Assembly (NCBI RefSeq): GCF_028066395.1
Contig: NZ_JALCBM010000014.1
Location: 19,110-64,621 of the forward strand
Direction: 5' to 3'
From: Ruegeria sp.
GTDB taxonomy: Bacteria; Pseudomonadota; Alphaproteobacteria; Rhodobacterales; Rhodobacteraceae
Length of the DNA stretch: 45,512 nt
Below, one piece after another: positions 1 through 7,399 of the stretch. Position numbers and translations under genes: made by a program. The notes under the pieces are model-generated. The model was not told where the DNA came from. It was given only the letters and a program-made list of their open reading frames with translations, and ran no database searches. Each line of letters starts with the position of its first letter. Positions within the stretch are counted from its first letter, which is position 1.

Positions 1-1107
1 ACCCAAGACCATGTCGGCCTGACCGACACCTTCGCCTCGCGCCGCTATTTCCGCAAATTCGAGGTGATCACCGTCCACCTCCTGCGCGTGGCCGCGACGA
101 TGGAGGCGGAGGGCGCGATCTCGAAACAAGAGGTGCGGATCGTGTCGCGCTACCTCTCGGGGCTGCTCTACACCTTCCGCGCGCTTTCCATGAAGTACCT
201 GCTGGTCGGGCGCGACACCGGGCGGTTCTTTGGCAGCCTCGCCATGGACAAGCGCGACAGCGGGTTCCCGGTCGCGGCCGAATTGCTGACCATGGCCAAT
301 GACGCGCAGCAGGCGCAGGTGCATCTGGCGAATATGCCCTCGGAAGATGATCTGAAAACCGATATGGTCCGCACCATCATCGGCGACCGGGAGATTCCGA
401 CCAAGTTGCAATTCGCACTGTCCCAAAGGCTCTATTACGAGGAATTGCTGAAGGGAGAGCTGTTCTGGGCCCGCAATGATCCCGAATGCCACTGGATCGG
501 GAACGAGGGTGAGCGGCGGAAATTCCTGATTCACTGGGCGGTCTATGACAGCGAGATCAATCTGCCGGTCATCTACCTCATGCAGTTGGAGGACAGCGGC
601 AAAACCGCTTTGCCCAAGGACCAGCGCCGCTGGCCCGAGGTACAGGCGCATCTGATGGCACAGTCGCTTGGCGGGTTGAAACTGGTGACCATTGCCAAGG
701 GCTTTGATCAGGATTTCGACGATCTGCATCCCAAACACCTGCGGCGCATCCATGTGGGGCCGATGTACTCCTCGGCCTATACCGAACAATCCGGTCCCCT
801 GCGGCAGGTGCTGGAGGATGCGCAAGCGCCCGAGGGTCAGGATTGGGCACTGGCCTGGACCACCGAAGAACTGCAAAGCGAGAATGTGATCGAAGAACGC
901 GCCGGGTGGTTCACGACCGTCGAGCGCGAGGTCTTCGCACTGGACCCGTTTGGCGGACAGGGGGCTGAGACCGGGGCAACACGCACCCAGCGGTCGATCA
1001 TCCTGCCTCAGCGCCCCTTTCAGGTTCTGGCCGAGCGCAATCCGCCGGGCTTTGCCGACGTGCGCAAGTTTGTCGTCAGCAAGGCGGGGCAGGTGTTGAA
1101 GTATTGA
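1..1107 (+). CDS. Conserved protein of unknown function, 3' part only
   Basis: The reading frame is open from the first base of the window to the TGA at 1105-1107, so the true start lies upstream; a GTG at 64 is only an internal codon. At least 368 residues are visible. I do not recognise the family. The protein looks soluble: no signal peptide or membrane segment is visible, and it is rich in charged helical stretches. Near the middle lies a W-x-G-N-E-G-E-R-R-K-F segment followed by a tyrosine- and leucine-rich stretch (about residues 165-200 of the visible part). It reads in the same direction as the AAA+ ATPase 75 bases downstream, separated only by a pair of REP palindromes, so it is probably the first partner of that locus. 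Codon use and GC match the neighbours. Coding status is near certain; function is unknown. Confidence 0.85.
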   Translation, partial: TQDHVGLTDTFASRRYFRKFEVITVHLLRVAATMEAEGAISKQEVRIVSRYLSGLLYTFRALSMKYLLVGRDTGRFFGSLAMDKRDSGFPVAAELLTMANDAQQAQVHLANMPSEDDLKTDMVRTIIGDREIPTKLQFALSQRLYYEELLKGELFWARNDPECHWIGNEGERRKFLIHWAVYDSEINLPVIYLMQLEDSGKTALPKDQRRWPEVQAHLMAQSLGGLKLVTIAKGFDQDFDDLHPKHLRRIHVGPMYSSAYTEQSGPLRQVLEDAQAPEGQDWALAWTTEELQSENVIEERAGWFTTVEREVFALDPFGGQGAETGATRTQRSIILPQRPFQVLAERNPPGFADVRKFVVSKAGQVLKY

Positions 1108-1114
1108 GACCAGT

Positions 1115-1167
1115 GGCGGGCTGAAGCCCGCCCTACAGAATTTGAGTAGGCCGGGCTTCAGCCCGGC
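1115..1167. repeat. Inverted pair of REP palindromes (REPIN-like)
   Basis: Two nearly identical 22-base units face each other across a 9-base spacer (1137-1145). One lies on the minus strand at 1136-1115, the other on the plus strand at 1146-1167. Each starts with GTAGG and continues into a palindrome with GGGCTTCAGCCC at its centre; they differ at only a few outer bases. A GTAG head followed by an imperfect palindrome, in inverted pairs, is the known layout of REP doublets mobilised by RAYT (TnpA-REP) transposases. The pair fills the gap between two co-directional genes and, once transcribed, could form hairpins that affect mRNA stability. Confidence 0.7.
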
Positions 1168-1182
1168 ATTGCGAGGATAAAG

Positions 1183-3114
1183 ATGAGTTTGACGTCAGAC
1201 CAGATGGAATTGCGCGAGGCGGATATTCGCAAGCATTATCCTGCCGCTACGACCTTGCTGAATGGGTTCGAACATGCGCCGCGCATTGCAAAGGCGGTTG
1301 AGGCGACGGGCGAGCGGTCTCCGGGCGTATCGACGGGGCGACGGTTTCGGTCGACGACTCCGGGGCTGGTGACGCGCCGTGTGGCGCGGGCGGATGGGGT
1401 GCATCTGGTTGAACGGATCGAGGCCTCGGATGACGGGGATACGCTTGTGTCTCCGCCTCAGGCGACCGTGCAGCAGGCCATTCGGCGGGCCATTGCGATT
1501 GCTCTGGCCGTGGCTGAGGCTTACGCCGAGCAAACTCCGCTGGCCGACCTGAAGCGCGCCAATCTGGCGGGGGATTTGCCTGCGGCGCGTAAAGCCGAGT
1601 TTTCAGAGTTGCTGACGGCCGAGGCTCTGATCACGTCACATGTGCTTGGCAACGCGCTGGCCTATCTGATGTCTTCACATCTGGGCGAAACCACAGTTGA
1701 TCTCGGCGAGGTCGAAGAGGTTCTGACCGACAATGGCCAACTCGCCCTGCATGGCGCGTTGTGGGAACTGGACCAGACGCTGGCCAAACACGCCCCCGAC
1801 GATGCCCATCTGATCGCCGCCACCAGTGCCTATGCCGAGCAACTGATGGATAAGGCCGCCCTGCGCGCCCAATCCGCAGGTCATCTGGCCCCGTTCCAGA
1901 GCGCCGCCTGGCATATCGAGGCGGATGATCTGACGATCCGGGGTTTTGAGCCGGCCTCCAAGGCTAAATCCACCACCCTGATCATGACGTTCAAGAAACC
2001 GAACGAGGTGGTGGGCAACCATATCGCCAAATATCAGGCGATGAAGCTGGCCAAGATGGTGATGGCCTATGATTTCGACCGCCGCCTGAACCCGTTCGCG
2101 GAACTCGGCGGGTTCATCTTTACCTTCATGGGTGACGGCAAACCGGGCACGGGCAAGACGACTCTGATCCAGATGATGGCCGGGCTGATCAACGACTATT
2201 GCCAGAACGCGGGCTATCCGTTCCGCTATCAGAACCTGAGCACCGACAATATCGACAGCTATCAGGGCAAATCCGGCCAGAACGCCAAGGCCTTTATCAA
2301 CACGATCATCGACCCCTCGGTCATCGGTTTCGGCACCATCGACGATATCGACCAACTGGCAGGTAAACGTGGCGACCGGCAGTCCAGCGCGGGTCAACTG
2401 GAAATCACCGCCGTGCTGATGGAGAGCTTTGCGGGCGCCAACACCGTCGTGCGCGGCAACTGCACCTTTGGCATGTTCTCGAACTACCCCGAGAATGTGG
2501 ACGACGCCCTGCGCCAACGTGCGGGCGCGCGGTTTCTGGTGGACGGGCCGCAAACGCGCGAGGACTACATCGACATCCTGCACCTGCTGATGGGCCGCAA
2601 CCACGACATCCCGCTGGGCGAACACGAAGCCTATGCCGCGCAGGAGATCAAGAAGGCCGTCGCCGCCAGTTTCGAAAGCCACGCCCGCCCGCATGAGGAT
2701 GCGCTGCTGCAGGTCTATGACCGGGTCTCTGGCGAGATCGGCCAGATGGACACGATCGCCAAGCTGGGCACCTACCTCAAGGCGATCCAACAGGCGGATG
2801 AGCGGTTCACGGGTCGCGCGATCAAGAACATCACCGACGCAGTCAAGGTCCGCGCGATGGATTTCGAACTGCCCGACGAATGGATGGAGAACCCCGACCT
2901 GTTCCTGTTCCGCGACTACGACACCAAGAAGGCGATGATCGAGGACCTGCGCCAGCCGATCACGGTGGACATGGTGATGCAGGAAATCAACCGCTACGCC
3001 GACAGCGAATTCCGTTATGCCGACAAGAGCGATGAGGTTGCCATCGAGAACGCCGTCCGCGAGATGGGCCGGATGGAAGAGGCCAAACGGCGGTATCTGG
3101 AGGGGAAGGGGTGA
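1183..3114 (+). CDS. AAA+ ATPase of unknown role
   Basis: The 643-aa product starts at an ATG with a GAGGA ribosome binding site 5-10 bases upstream. A helical N-terminal region (about 1-290) of no family known to me precedes an AAA+ module. Walker A is GKPGTGKTT at residues 319-327 (Lys325). The Walker B-like segment is GFGTIDDIDQL, with Asp387-Asp388 where most AAA+ proteins have Asp-Glu. A sensor-1-like FSNYPEN and an Arg-finger-like LRQRAGARF follow near residues 430-450, then a helical lid and C-terminus. No membrane segment is visible. It therefore probably hydrolyses ATP as an oligomer and remodels a partner. The partners are likely the flanking unknown proteins and the two membrane proteins downstream. 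It is not a recognisable MoxR, ClpX, FtsH or sigma-54 activator. The AAA+ assignment is firm; the role is unknown. Confidence 0.9.
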   Translation: MSLTSDQMELREADIRKHYPAATTLLNGFEHAPRIAKAVEATGERSPGVSTGRRFRSTTPGLVTRRVARADGVHLVERIEASDDGDTLVSPPQATVQQAIRRAIAIALAVAEAYAEQTPLADLKRANLAGDLPAARKAEFSELLTAEALITSHVLGNALAYLMSSHLGETTVDLGEVEEVLTDNGQLALHGALWELDQTLAKHAPDDAHLIAATSAYAEQLMDKAALRAQSAGHLAPFQSAAWHIEADDLTIRGFEPASKAKSTTLIMTFKKPNEVVGNHIAKYQAMKLAKMVMAYDFDRRLNPFAELGGFIFTFMGDGKPGTGKTTLIQMMAGLINDYCQNAGYPFRYQNLSTDNIDSYQGKSGQNAKAFINTIIDPSVIGFGTIDDIDQLAGKRGDRQSSAGQLEITAVLMESFAGANTVVRGNCTFGMFSNYPENVDDALRQRAGARFLVDGPQTREDYIDILHLLMGRNHDIPLGEHEAYAAQEIKKAVAASFESHARPHEDALLQVYDRVSGEIGQMDTIAKLGTYLKAIQQADERFTGRAIKNITDAVKVRAMDFELPDEWMENPDLFLFRDYDTKKAMIEDLRQPITVDMVMQEINRYADSEFRYADKSDEVAIENAVREMGRMEEAKRRYLEGKG

Positions 3115-3905
3115 GCGAGCTAAAGGCAATTGAGCACATTACGGAGTATCGCCTTTCTAGGGAGGAGTTTAACCAGATTCCGGAAGATCAACGAGCAGCT
3201 CTGTGCGTAACTAGCTACGCAATAAGTGAGATCAACACCCTCGCGCGGCTATATATGCTTTCTTGGCACGATCTCGAGGATAACGACGTAGTAGATCATA
3301 TGATCTTCGCCCAATCAAATGTTCTACTGCGTTTGTTTTCCGCAAAAATATTTGAGTTCAGCCAATTGATGAACTTGAAAGACAAAGATAACAAAACTGA
3401 CGACCCCGTAGTTCGCGGACTTTTTGAAGCTGCAAACACGAAATTCGAAAATTTAAAAGCGCGCAAAGGATATAAACTGGCGCTTTTTGTTCGACACGAA
3501 GCCTCCAACCACTACCGACTGAAGCCTGCTAGAGAAAACCTCGGCGGCGTTTCTGAGAATGCAAGGCTTTCATTGTATGTCCATAAGCACAACGCCAATA
3601 CAATTCATCCATTGGGTGAGGAAAGCATGTTTATTGCTAGGCTCAATCGCGCTAACAGGACTGCCTCTTCGAAAGAAGAGAAGATTGAGTTGCACAACGA
3701 ATGGTTCCAATGGAACCTGGATGCGACCGATTGGGTGAATGAAACTTTCGAACAGTTAGTTCGTAAAGTGGTACTTTCTCGGTTCCCAAAGAAAACCGCG
3801 AGACGGACTCCTCATTGGGTAGATCCCCAGCTTGTTGGGGAATTGGAAGAAATAAGGCTTCCGGTATTTTTGAGAGTTAACAATGGGAATAAGGGGACGC
3901 GATGA
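3111..3905 (+). CDS. Low-GC protein with HEPN-like motif, probably acquired
   Basis: The 264-aa product starts at a GTG that overlaps the ATPase stop codon by four bases. Base and codon use (many AAA, ATA, TTT and TTA-type codons) is clearly more AT-rich than both neighbours, which suggests horizontal arrival. The protein is helical and soluble, with no signal peptide. Residues 128-135 read RHEASNHY, an Arg-x5-His pattern resembling the RNxxxxH motif of HEPN-domain ribonucleases, with His in place of the usual Asn. This motif sits after long helices, as in HEPN proteins. It is followed by a serine/His-containing stretch and a W-rich C-terminal helix region. I infer a HEPN-like fold, possibly an RNase in a defence or toxin setting, but the evidence is a single motif. 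It interrupts an otherwise uniform gene set; start overlap suggests translational coupling to the ATPase. Confidence 0.75.
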   Translation: MSELKAIEHITEYRLSREEFNQIPEDQRAALCVTSYAISEINTLARLYMLSWHDLEDNDVVDHMIFAQSNVLLRLFSAKIFEFSQLMNLKDKDNKTDDPVVRGLFEAANTKFENLKARKGYKLALFVRHEASNHYRLKPARENLGGVSENARLSLYVHKHNANTIHPLGEESMFIARLNRANRTASSKEEKIELHNEWFQWNLDATDWVNETFEQLVRKVVLSRFPKKTARRTPHWVDPQLVGELEEIRLPVFLRVNNGNKGTR

Positions 3906-3924
3906 TACCGTATGGTTCTGTACA

Positions 3925-3971
3925 CGCGGCGCAGCCGCGACGCGCCCGACCCGCCCCCCAAGGCGGGCGCG
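3925..3971. repeat. GC-rich double palindrome
   Basis: Two adjacent inverted repeats lie between the low-GC gene and the next CDS. The first is CGCGGC/GCCGCG with a GCA loop (3925-3939). The second has arms CGCGCCCG (3941-3948) and CGGGCGCG (3964-3971), with an inner alternative stem CCCGCC/GGCGGG (3950-3955, 3962-3967). No T-run follows, so it is not a clear intrinsic terminator. The composition contrasts sharply with the AT-rich gene just before it. It could be a dispersed intergenic repeat or the edge of an insertion. Confidence 0.6.
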
Positions 3972-4029
3972 TTCCGCACCCACCCTCGGGCCGGGCGCAT
4001 CGCTACCGTTGTGCGGGAAGGCAAATGTC

Positions 4030-5367
4030 ATGATCCGCCTCATCGAAAAAGGCCTGATGTTTGGCAACCTTGTCCACATCTCCAGCCCGGCTCTGGTCGA
4101 GCGGTATAACCGCGCACTGCAGCATCTGGCGGGCAAGACCACGGCTCTGACGGATTTCCATGTCGATATCTCGGGCTATTCGCCGGAGGTGGGGATTGAG
4201 CTGGAGGATGAGCTTTACCTCAATCCTAACGGGGTCAACCGGCAGTTCATCTTGCTGACGACCGAGCAGAAACGCGCGCCTCTGCTGAACGTCAAATTCT
4301 CGACCTCGCGCGATATCCTGCGCGAATTCATCGAGATGAACGAGGCGCAGCTGTTTGCCCTGACCGCCACCGATGCGGTGGCCGGAGAGCTGGTGAACTC
4401 GGTCTTCAAACTCACCACGCCCCGCGACCTGCTGAACCTGCGCAAGATCGAGATCGAAGCCGACACCGCAGGCGGCACCCTGCGCAAGGCCGAGCAACTG
4501 GCGGGCATGGTCGAGCGGTTCAAGACCGAAGAGGACGCCTGGTTCGATGATGTGCTGATCGCCAAAATGATCGAGACGGCCAAGGAAACTGGCGATGTCA
4601 CCCGCAACCCCGTCCGCCTGCGCCACACCGCGTTCGAACAGCGCAACTTCTGGACGGCGCATTTTGGCGGGCTCTACCTGTTCCCGGATGTGGATCATCC
4701 GGCGGCGATTTGCATGGGTGAAAAACCCGATGGCCTGCCGATCGAATACGTCTTTGACCCGACGCGGCGGAACCAGATTGCCAAATTCCTCGACATGAAC
4801 GATCTGGTCGAACCCATCGTCAAGGCGCGCGGCGTGGATGCCGCTGCGATCCTGCAGCAGAAGATGGATTTCTTGGCCATTGATGCCGCCGCGGATGCCG
4901 ATGTCGACCTGACCGGGCTGGATCGCAGCGATATGCGGCGTCTCGCCCGCAACCACGCGGACCGCCTGCCCGAGGCGTATCATGGGCTGGCGCAACTGTT
5001 GCGCTGGGCAACGGATGGGGGGCCGTGGCCACGCATCGCCTCGGATCACCCGGCGTATTTCTATACGCTGCGCGCGGCGGACACGCCGAACCGCGATCTG
5101 GTGAACATGCTGCTGGCCGAGCTTGCCCCTCTGGACCCGCGCCAGATGTTCATTTGCCATAAACAGCTGTTCTACTCGACCTACGCGACCTGGCCCGAGG
5201 CCAAGAAAGCCTTTGTTGCCGACTTCCTCGCGCGCGAGTATCAGGTGGACAAAGCCGGTGCCCGCGCCGCGCTGTTCGGCCACGAACCGGATATGAGCGG
5301 TGAGGATCGTGTCAGCGATGCGCTCATTGCGCGGGTCGGGCCGTGGGGCGCTGTTGGGAGGACCTGA
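4030..5367 (+). CDS. Conserved soluble protein of unknown function (possibly DUF6638)
   Basis: The frame is open from 3883, but the segment before 4030 is the palindrome region and reads as Arg/Pro/Ala-rich nonsense. The ATG at 4030 has a GGGAAGG ribosome binding site (about 4014-4020) and starts a sensible protein, MIRLIEKGLMFGNL, giving 445 aa. No signal peptide or membrane segment is visible. The N-terminal third contains an alternating strand pattern with DFHVDISGYSPE near residues 38-50; the rest is largely helical. From memory it may belong to DUF6638, but I cannot verify this. It is followed immediately by the 88-aa membrane protein (the next ATG directly abuts its TGA), so the two are co-translated. 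Probably a partner of the AAA+ ATPase at 1183-3114. Function is unknown. Confidence 0.88.
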   Translation: MIRLIEKGLMFGNLVHISSPALVERYNRALQHLAGKTTALTDFHVDISGYSPEVGIELEDELYLNPNGVNRQFILLTTEQKRAPLLNVKFSTSRDILREFIEMNEAQLFALTATDAVAGELVNSVFKLTTPRDLLNLRKIEIEADTAGGTLRKAEQLAGMVERFKTEEDAWFDDVLIAKMIETAKETGDVTRNPVRLRHTAFEQRNFWTAHFGGLYLFPDVDHPAAICMGEKPDGLPIEYVFDPTRRNQIAKFLDMNDLVEPIVKARGVDAAAILQQKMDFLAIDAAADADVDLTGLDRSDMRRLARNHADRLPEAYHGLAQLLRWATDGGPWPRIASDHPAYFYTLRAADTPNRDLVNMLLAELAPLDPRQMFICHKQLFYSTYATWPEAKKAFVADFLAREYQVDKAGARAALFGHEPDMSGEDRVSDALIARVGPWGAVGRT

Positions 5368-5634
5368 ATGATCGTCGCTATCCGCTTCCTTATTCCATTG
5401 CTGATCATTCTGACGGTGGTCTATGTCGGCCTGTCGCTCTATTCCCGTCTGATGCGGCGGCGCAAGCTGATTGCGCATTGGGAGAAGAAGGGGATGACCG
5501 GTGACCGGGACGCCTTTATTGCGCGGGGGTTGAAGAAATACGACAGTTCTTTTCGCAAGAAACTGTTGCTGGGGGTCTATGTTGTTCCGCTTGGGGCCAT
5601 CGCCCTGCTGATCTATATTACCAATTTCAAATGA
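5368..5634 (+). CDS. Small two-helix membrane protein, unknown function
   Basis: The 88-aa product starts at an ATG directly after the previous stop, with GGGAGG about eight bases upstream. A hydrophobic helix spans residues 3-24, followed by a basic loop (RLMRRRK) and a charged segment with GMTGDRDAFIARGLKKYD. A second hydrophobic helix spans about residues 66-86. Both ends are therefore predicted on the same side of the inner membrane with a basic cytoplasmic-type loop between. No enzyme motif is present. The tight spacing to its neighbours suggests that it anchors or senses for the same complex as the upstream soluble proteins. The family is unknown to me. Confidence 0.85.
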   Translation: MIVAIRFLIPLLIILTVVYVGLSLYSRLMRRRKLIAHWEKKGMTGDRDAFIARGLKKYDSSFRKKLLLGVYVVPLGAIALLIYITNFK

Positions 5635-5645
5635 GGGCCGAATAA

Positions 5646-6293
5646 ATGGTCTATATCAAATGGGCGTTCATCCTTTTGTTCTGGGGCTCTGTCGCCGCAG
5701 TGCTGAATTATACCCTGCCGCATCAGGACGTGGTGCGGGTCGTCAAAACCGAAGTGCGCCGGGTCGATTTCGGTGAGAACTCGATTTTTTGGGCGCAGCA
5801 GGACACCGGTCAGGAAACGGCCCAGACGGTCAATCGTGATGTGCGGTTCGTCGAAACCTTCCGCCCCAACGGAAAGCCGCGTGTTTTTCGTAACGAGGAT
5901 ACCGGCTGGGGCTGGCCGCCTTATTTTAAACTCGACAGTTCCAACCTGCAGGCAGAGCTGACCAATCTGGTCTCGACCTCCAAGGATCCGCAATGGGTCG
6001 TACTGCGCTATTATGGTTGGCGGAATGAGTTCATGACGATCTATCCGAACGCAGTCTCAGTGCGCCCGGTGGACAGCCCCGATGTGCGTTTGATCCCATG
6101 GTTCAATATCATTTTCCTGACGGTGTTCTTCGCCATCCTCTGGGCACTTTGGGTGCGTTGGCGCCGATTCCGGCAGCGGCGGATCGACCCGATGTTGGAG
6201 AACGTGGAAGACGGGCTGTATGCGGCGGGTGATGCAATTGAAGAAAAGCGCAACGGAGTCCGCCGCTGGCTGGACAGCTGGAAATCGAAATAG
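5646..6293 (+). CDS. DUF1523-like membrane protein
   Basis: The 215-aa product has an N-terminal membrane helix (residues 5-22), a domain of about 125 residues probably on the periplasmic side, a second membrane helix (about 149-168) and a basic, charged cytoplasmic tail. The middle domain contains VRVVKTEVRRVDF, the pattern RFVETFRPNGKPRVFRNEDTGWGWPPYFKLDSSNLQAEL, read here in parts, and YYGWRNEFMTIYPNA. This layout matches DUF1523, a family of unknown function common in Rhodobacterales, as I remember it. The gene starts 11 bases after the 88-aa membrane protein and closes the locus; its stop faces flgI across an 11-base gap. It could link the ATPase locus to the envelope. Confidence 0.85.
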   Translation: MVYIKWAFILLFWGSVAAVLNYTLPHQDVVRVVKTEVRRVDFGENSIFWAQQDTGQETAQTVNRDVRFVETFRPNGKPRVFRNEDTGWGWPPYFKLDSSNLQAELTNLVSTSKDPQWVVLRYYGWRNEFMTIYPNAVSVRPVDSPDVRLIPWFNIIFLTVFFAILWALWVRWRRFRQRRIDPMLENVEDGLYAAGDAIEEKRNGVRRWLDSWKSK

Positions 6294-6304
6294 GGTCAAC
6301 CCGG

Positions 6305-7399
6305 TCACCTGACCACAAACTCCGCATGCAGGGCCCCCGCCGCCTTGATCGTCTTCAGGATGTCGATCATGTCGCGCGGGGACACCCCGAGCGCATTCAG
6401 CCCGGCAACCACTTCGGACAGGGTGGCAGCCTCGGGGATTTCGGCCAGACCGGTGCCTTCTTCCTCTTCAATGCCGGCGAAAGTGCGCGGGACCACGACG
6501 GTTTCGCCACGGGCAAAGGGGTTGGGTTGCACGGCAATCGGTGCTTCCTCGACCGTCAGGGTCAGATTGCCCTGCGATACAGCGACGCGCGAGATGCGGA
6601 CATCCTGCCCCATCACGATGGTGCCTGACCGCTGATCGACCACGACCCGGGCCTTGCTTTCAGGTTCGACCAGAATGTTTTCGATCCGCCCGATGGCATG
6701 CGCTGTCGAAACGGCCCGCGTGGCGGCTATGTTCAACTCCACCGTACCGGAATCACGCATGATCGCGACGGCACGGTTGAATTCGGTGTTGATCGCGGCC
6801 TCGATCCGCCCGGCGGTGGTAAAGTCCGGCTCGCGCAGAGCCAGACGCAACTGGGTCAGTGCCGAGAGTTCAAAGTCCAGTTCACGCTCCACCCGCGCGC
6901 CTGACGGCACAACGCCCGAGGTCGGAACACCGCGCGTGACCGTTGCGGCCTCGCCCTCGGCCACGGCACCGCCTGCCAGAACGGTGCCTTGTGCCACGGC
7001 GTAGATTTGACCGTCCGCCGCGTTCAGCGGTGTCATGATCAGGGTGCCGCCCAGCAGGCTTTTACTATCGCCAATGGCGGACACCGTGATGTCAATCTGG
7101 CTGCCGACTCGTGAAAACGGCGGCAAGGTGGCGGTCACCAATACGGCGGCGACGTTTTTGGGGCGAAAATCCTCACCATTCACGTTGACGCCGAGACGTT
7201 CGAGAATGTTGGACATGATCTCTTCGGTGAAGGGAGAGTTTCGCAGCCCGTCCCCGGTGCCGTTCAACCCGACGACCAGACCGTATCCAACCAGATCGTT
7301 GCCGCGCACGCCGTCGAAATCCACCAGATCTTTCAACCGGATCGCCCCGGCATTGGCCAGACCGGGCAACAACATCAGCAGGAAAACAAGAACACGCAT
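6305..7399 (-). CDS. flgI: Flagellar P-ring protein FlgI
   Basis: This product of 364 aa builds the P-ring around the distal rod in the peptidoglycan layer. A signal peptide (residues 1-18, ending LANA) is followed by the typical FlgI opening AIRLKDLVDFDGVRGNDLVGYGLV and by GTGD, NVAAVLVTATLPPF and GDSKSLLGGTLIMTPL. The ATG at 7399 shares its A with the flgL TGA stop, so translation is probably coupled; a GTG one codon earlier is possible. It is the last gene of the flgE-flgK-flgL-flgI unit and meets the DUF1523-like gene tail to tail. It depends on the FlgA chaperone encoded on the opposite strand at 16523-16936. Confidence 0.97.
   Translation of the reverse strand: MRVLVFLLMLLPGLANAGAIRLKDLVDFDGVRGNDLVGYGLVVGLNGTGDGLRNSPFTEEIMSNILERLGVNVNGEDFRPKNVAAVLVTATLPPFSRVGSQIDITVSAIGDSKSLLGGTLIMTPLNAADGQIYAVAQGTVLAGGAVAEGEAATVTRGVPTSGVVPSGARVERELDFELSALTQLRLALREPDFTTAGRIEAAINTEFNRAVAIMRDSGTVELNIAATRAVSTAHAIGRIENILVEPESKARVVVDQRSGTIVMGQDVRISRVAVSQGNLTLTVEEAPIAVQPNPFARGETVVVPRTFAGIEEEEGTGLAEIPEAATLSEVVAGLNALGVSPRDMIDILKTIKAAGALHAEFVVR

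Noticed and set aside
1675..3129. Long minus-strand open frame opposite the AAA+ ATPase
   Set aside because: It is a shadow frame of the GC-rich ATPase gene, with His/Asp/Gly/Arg-rich composition typical of antisense frames.
3883..4029. N-terminal extension of the 445-aa protein
   Set aside because: It crosses the palindrome region, is Arg/Pro/Ala-rich and lacks a ribosome binding site; the ATG at 4030 has one.
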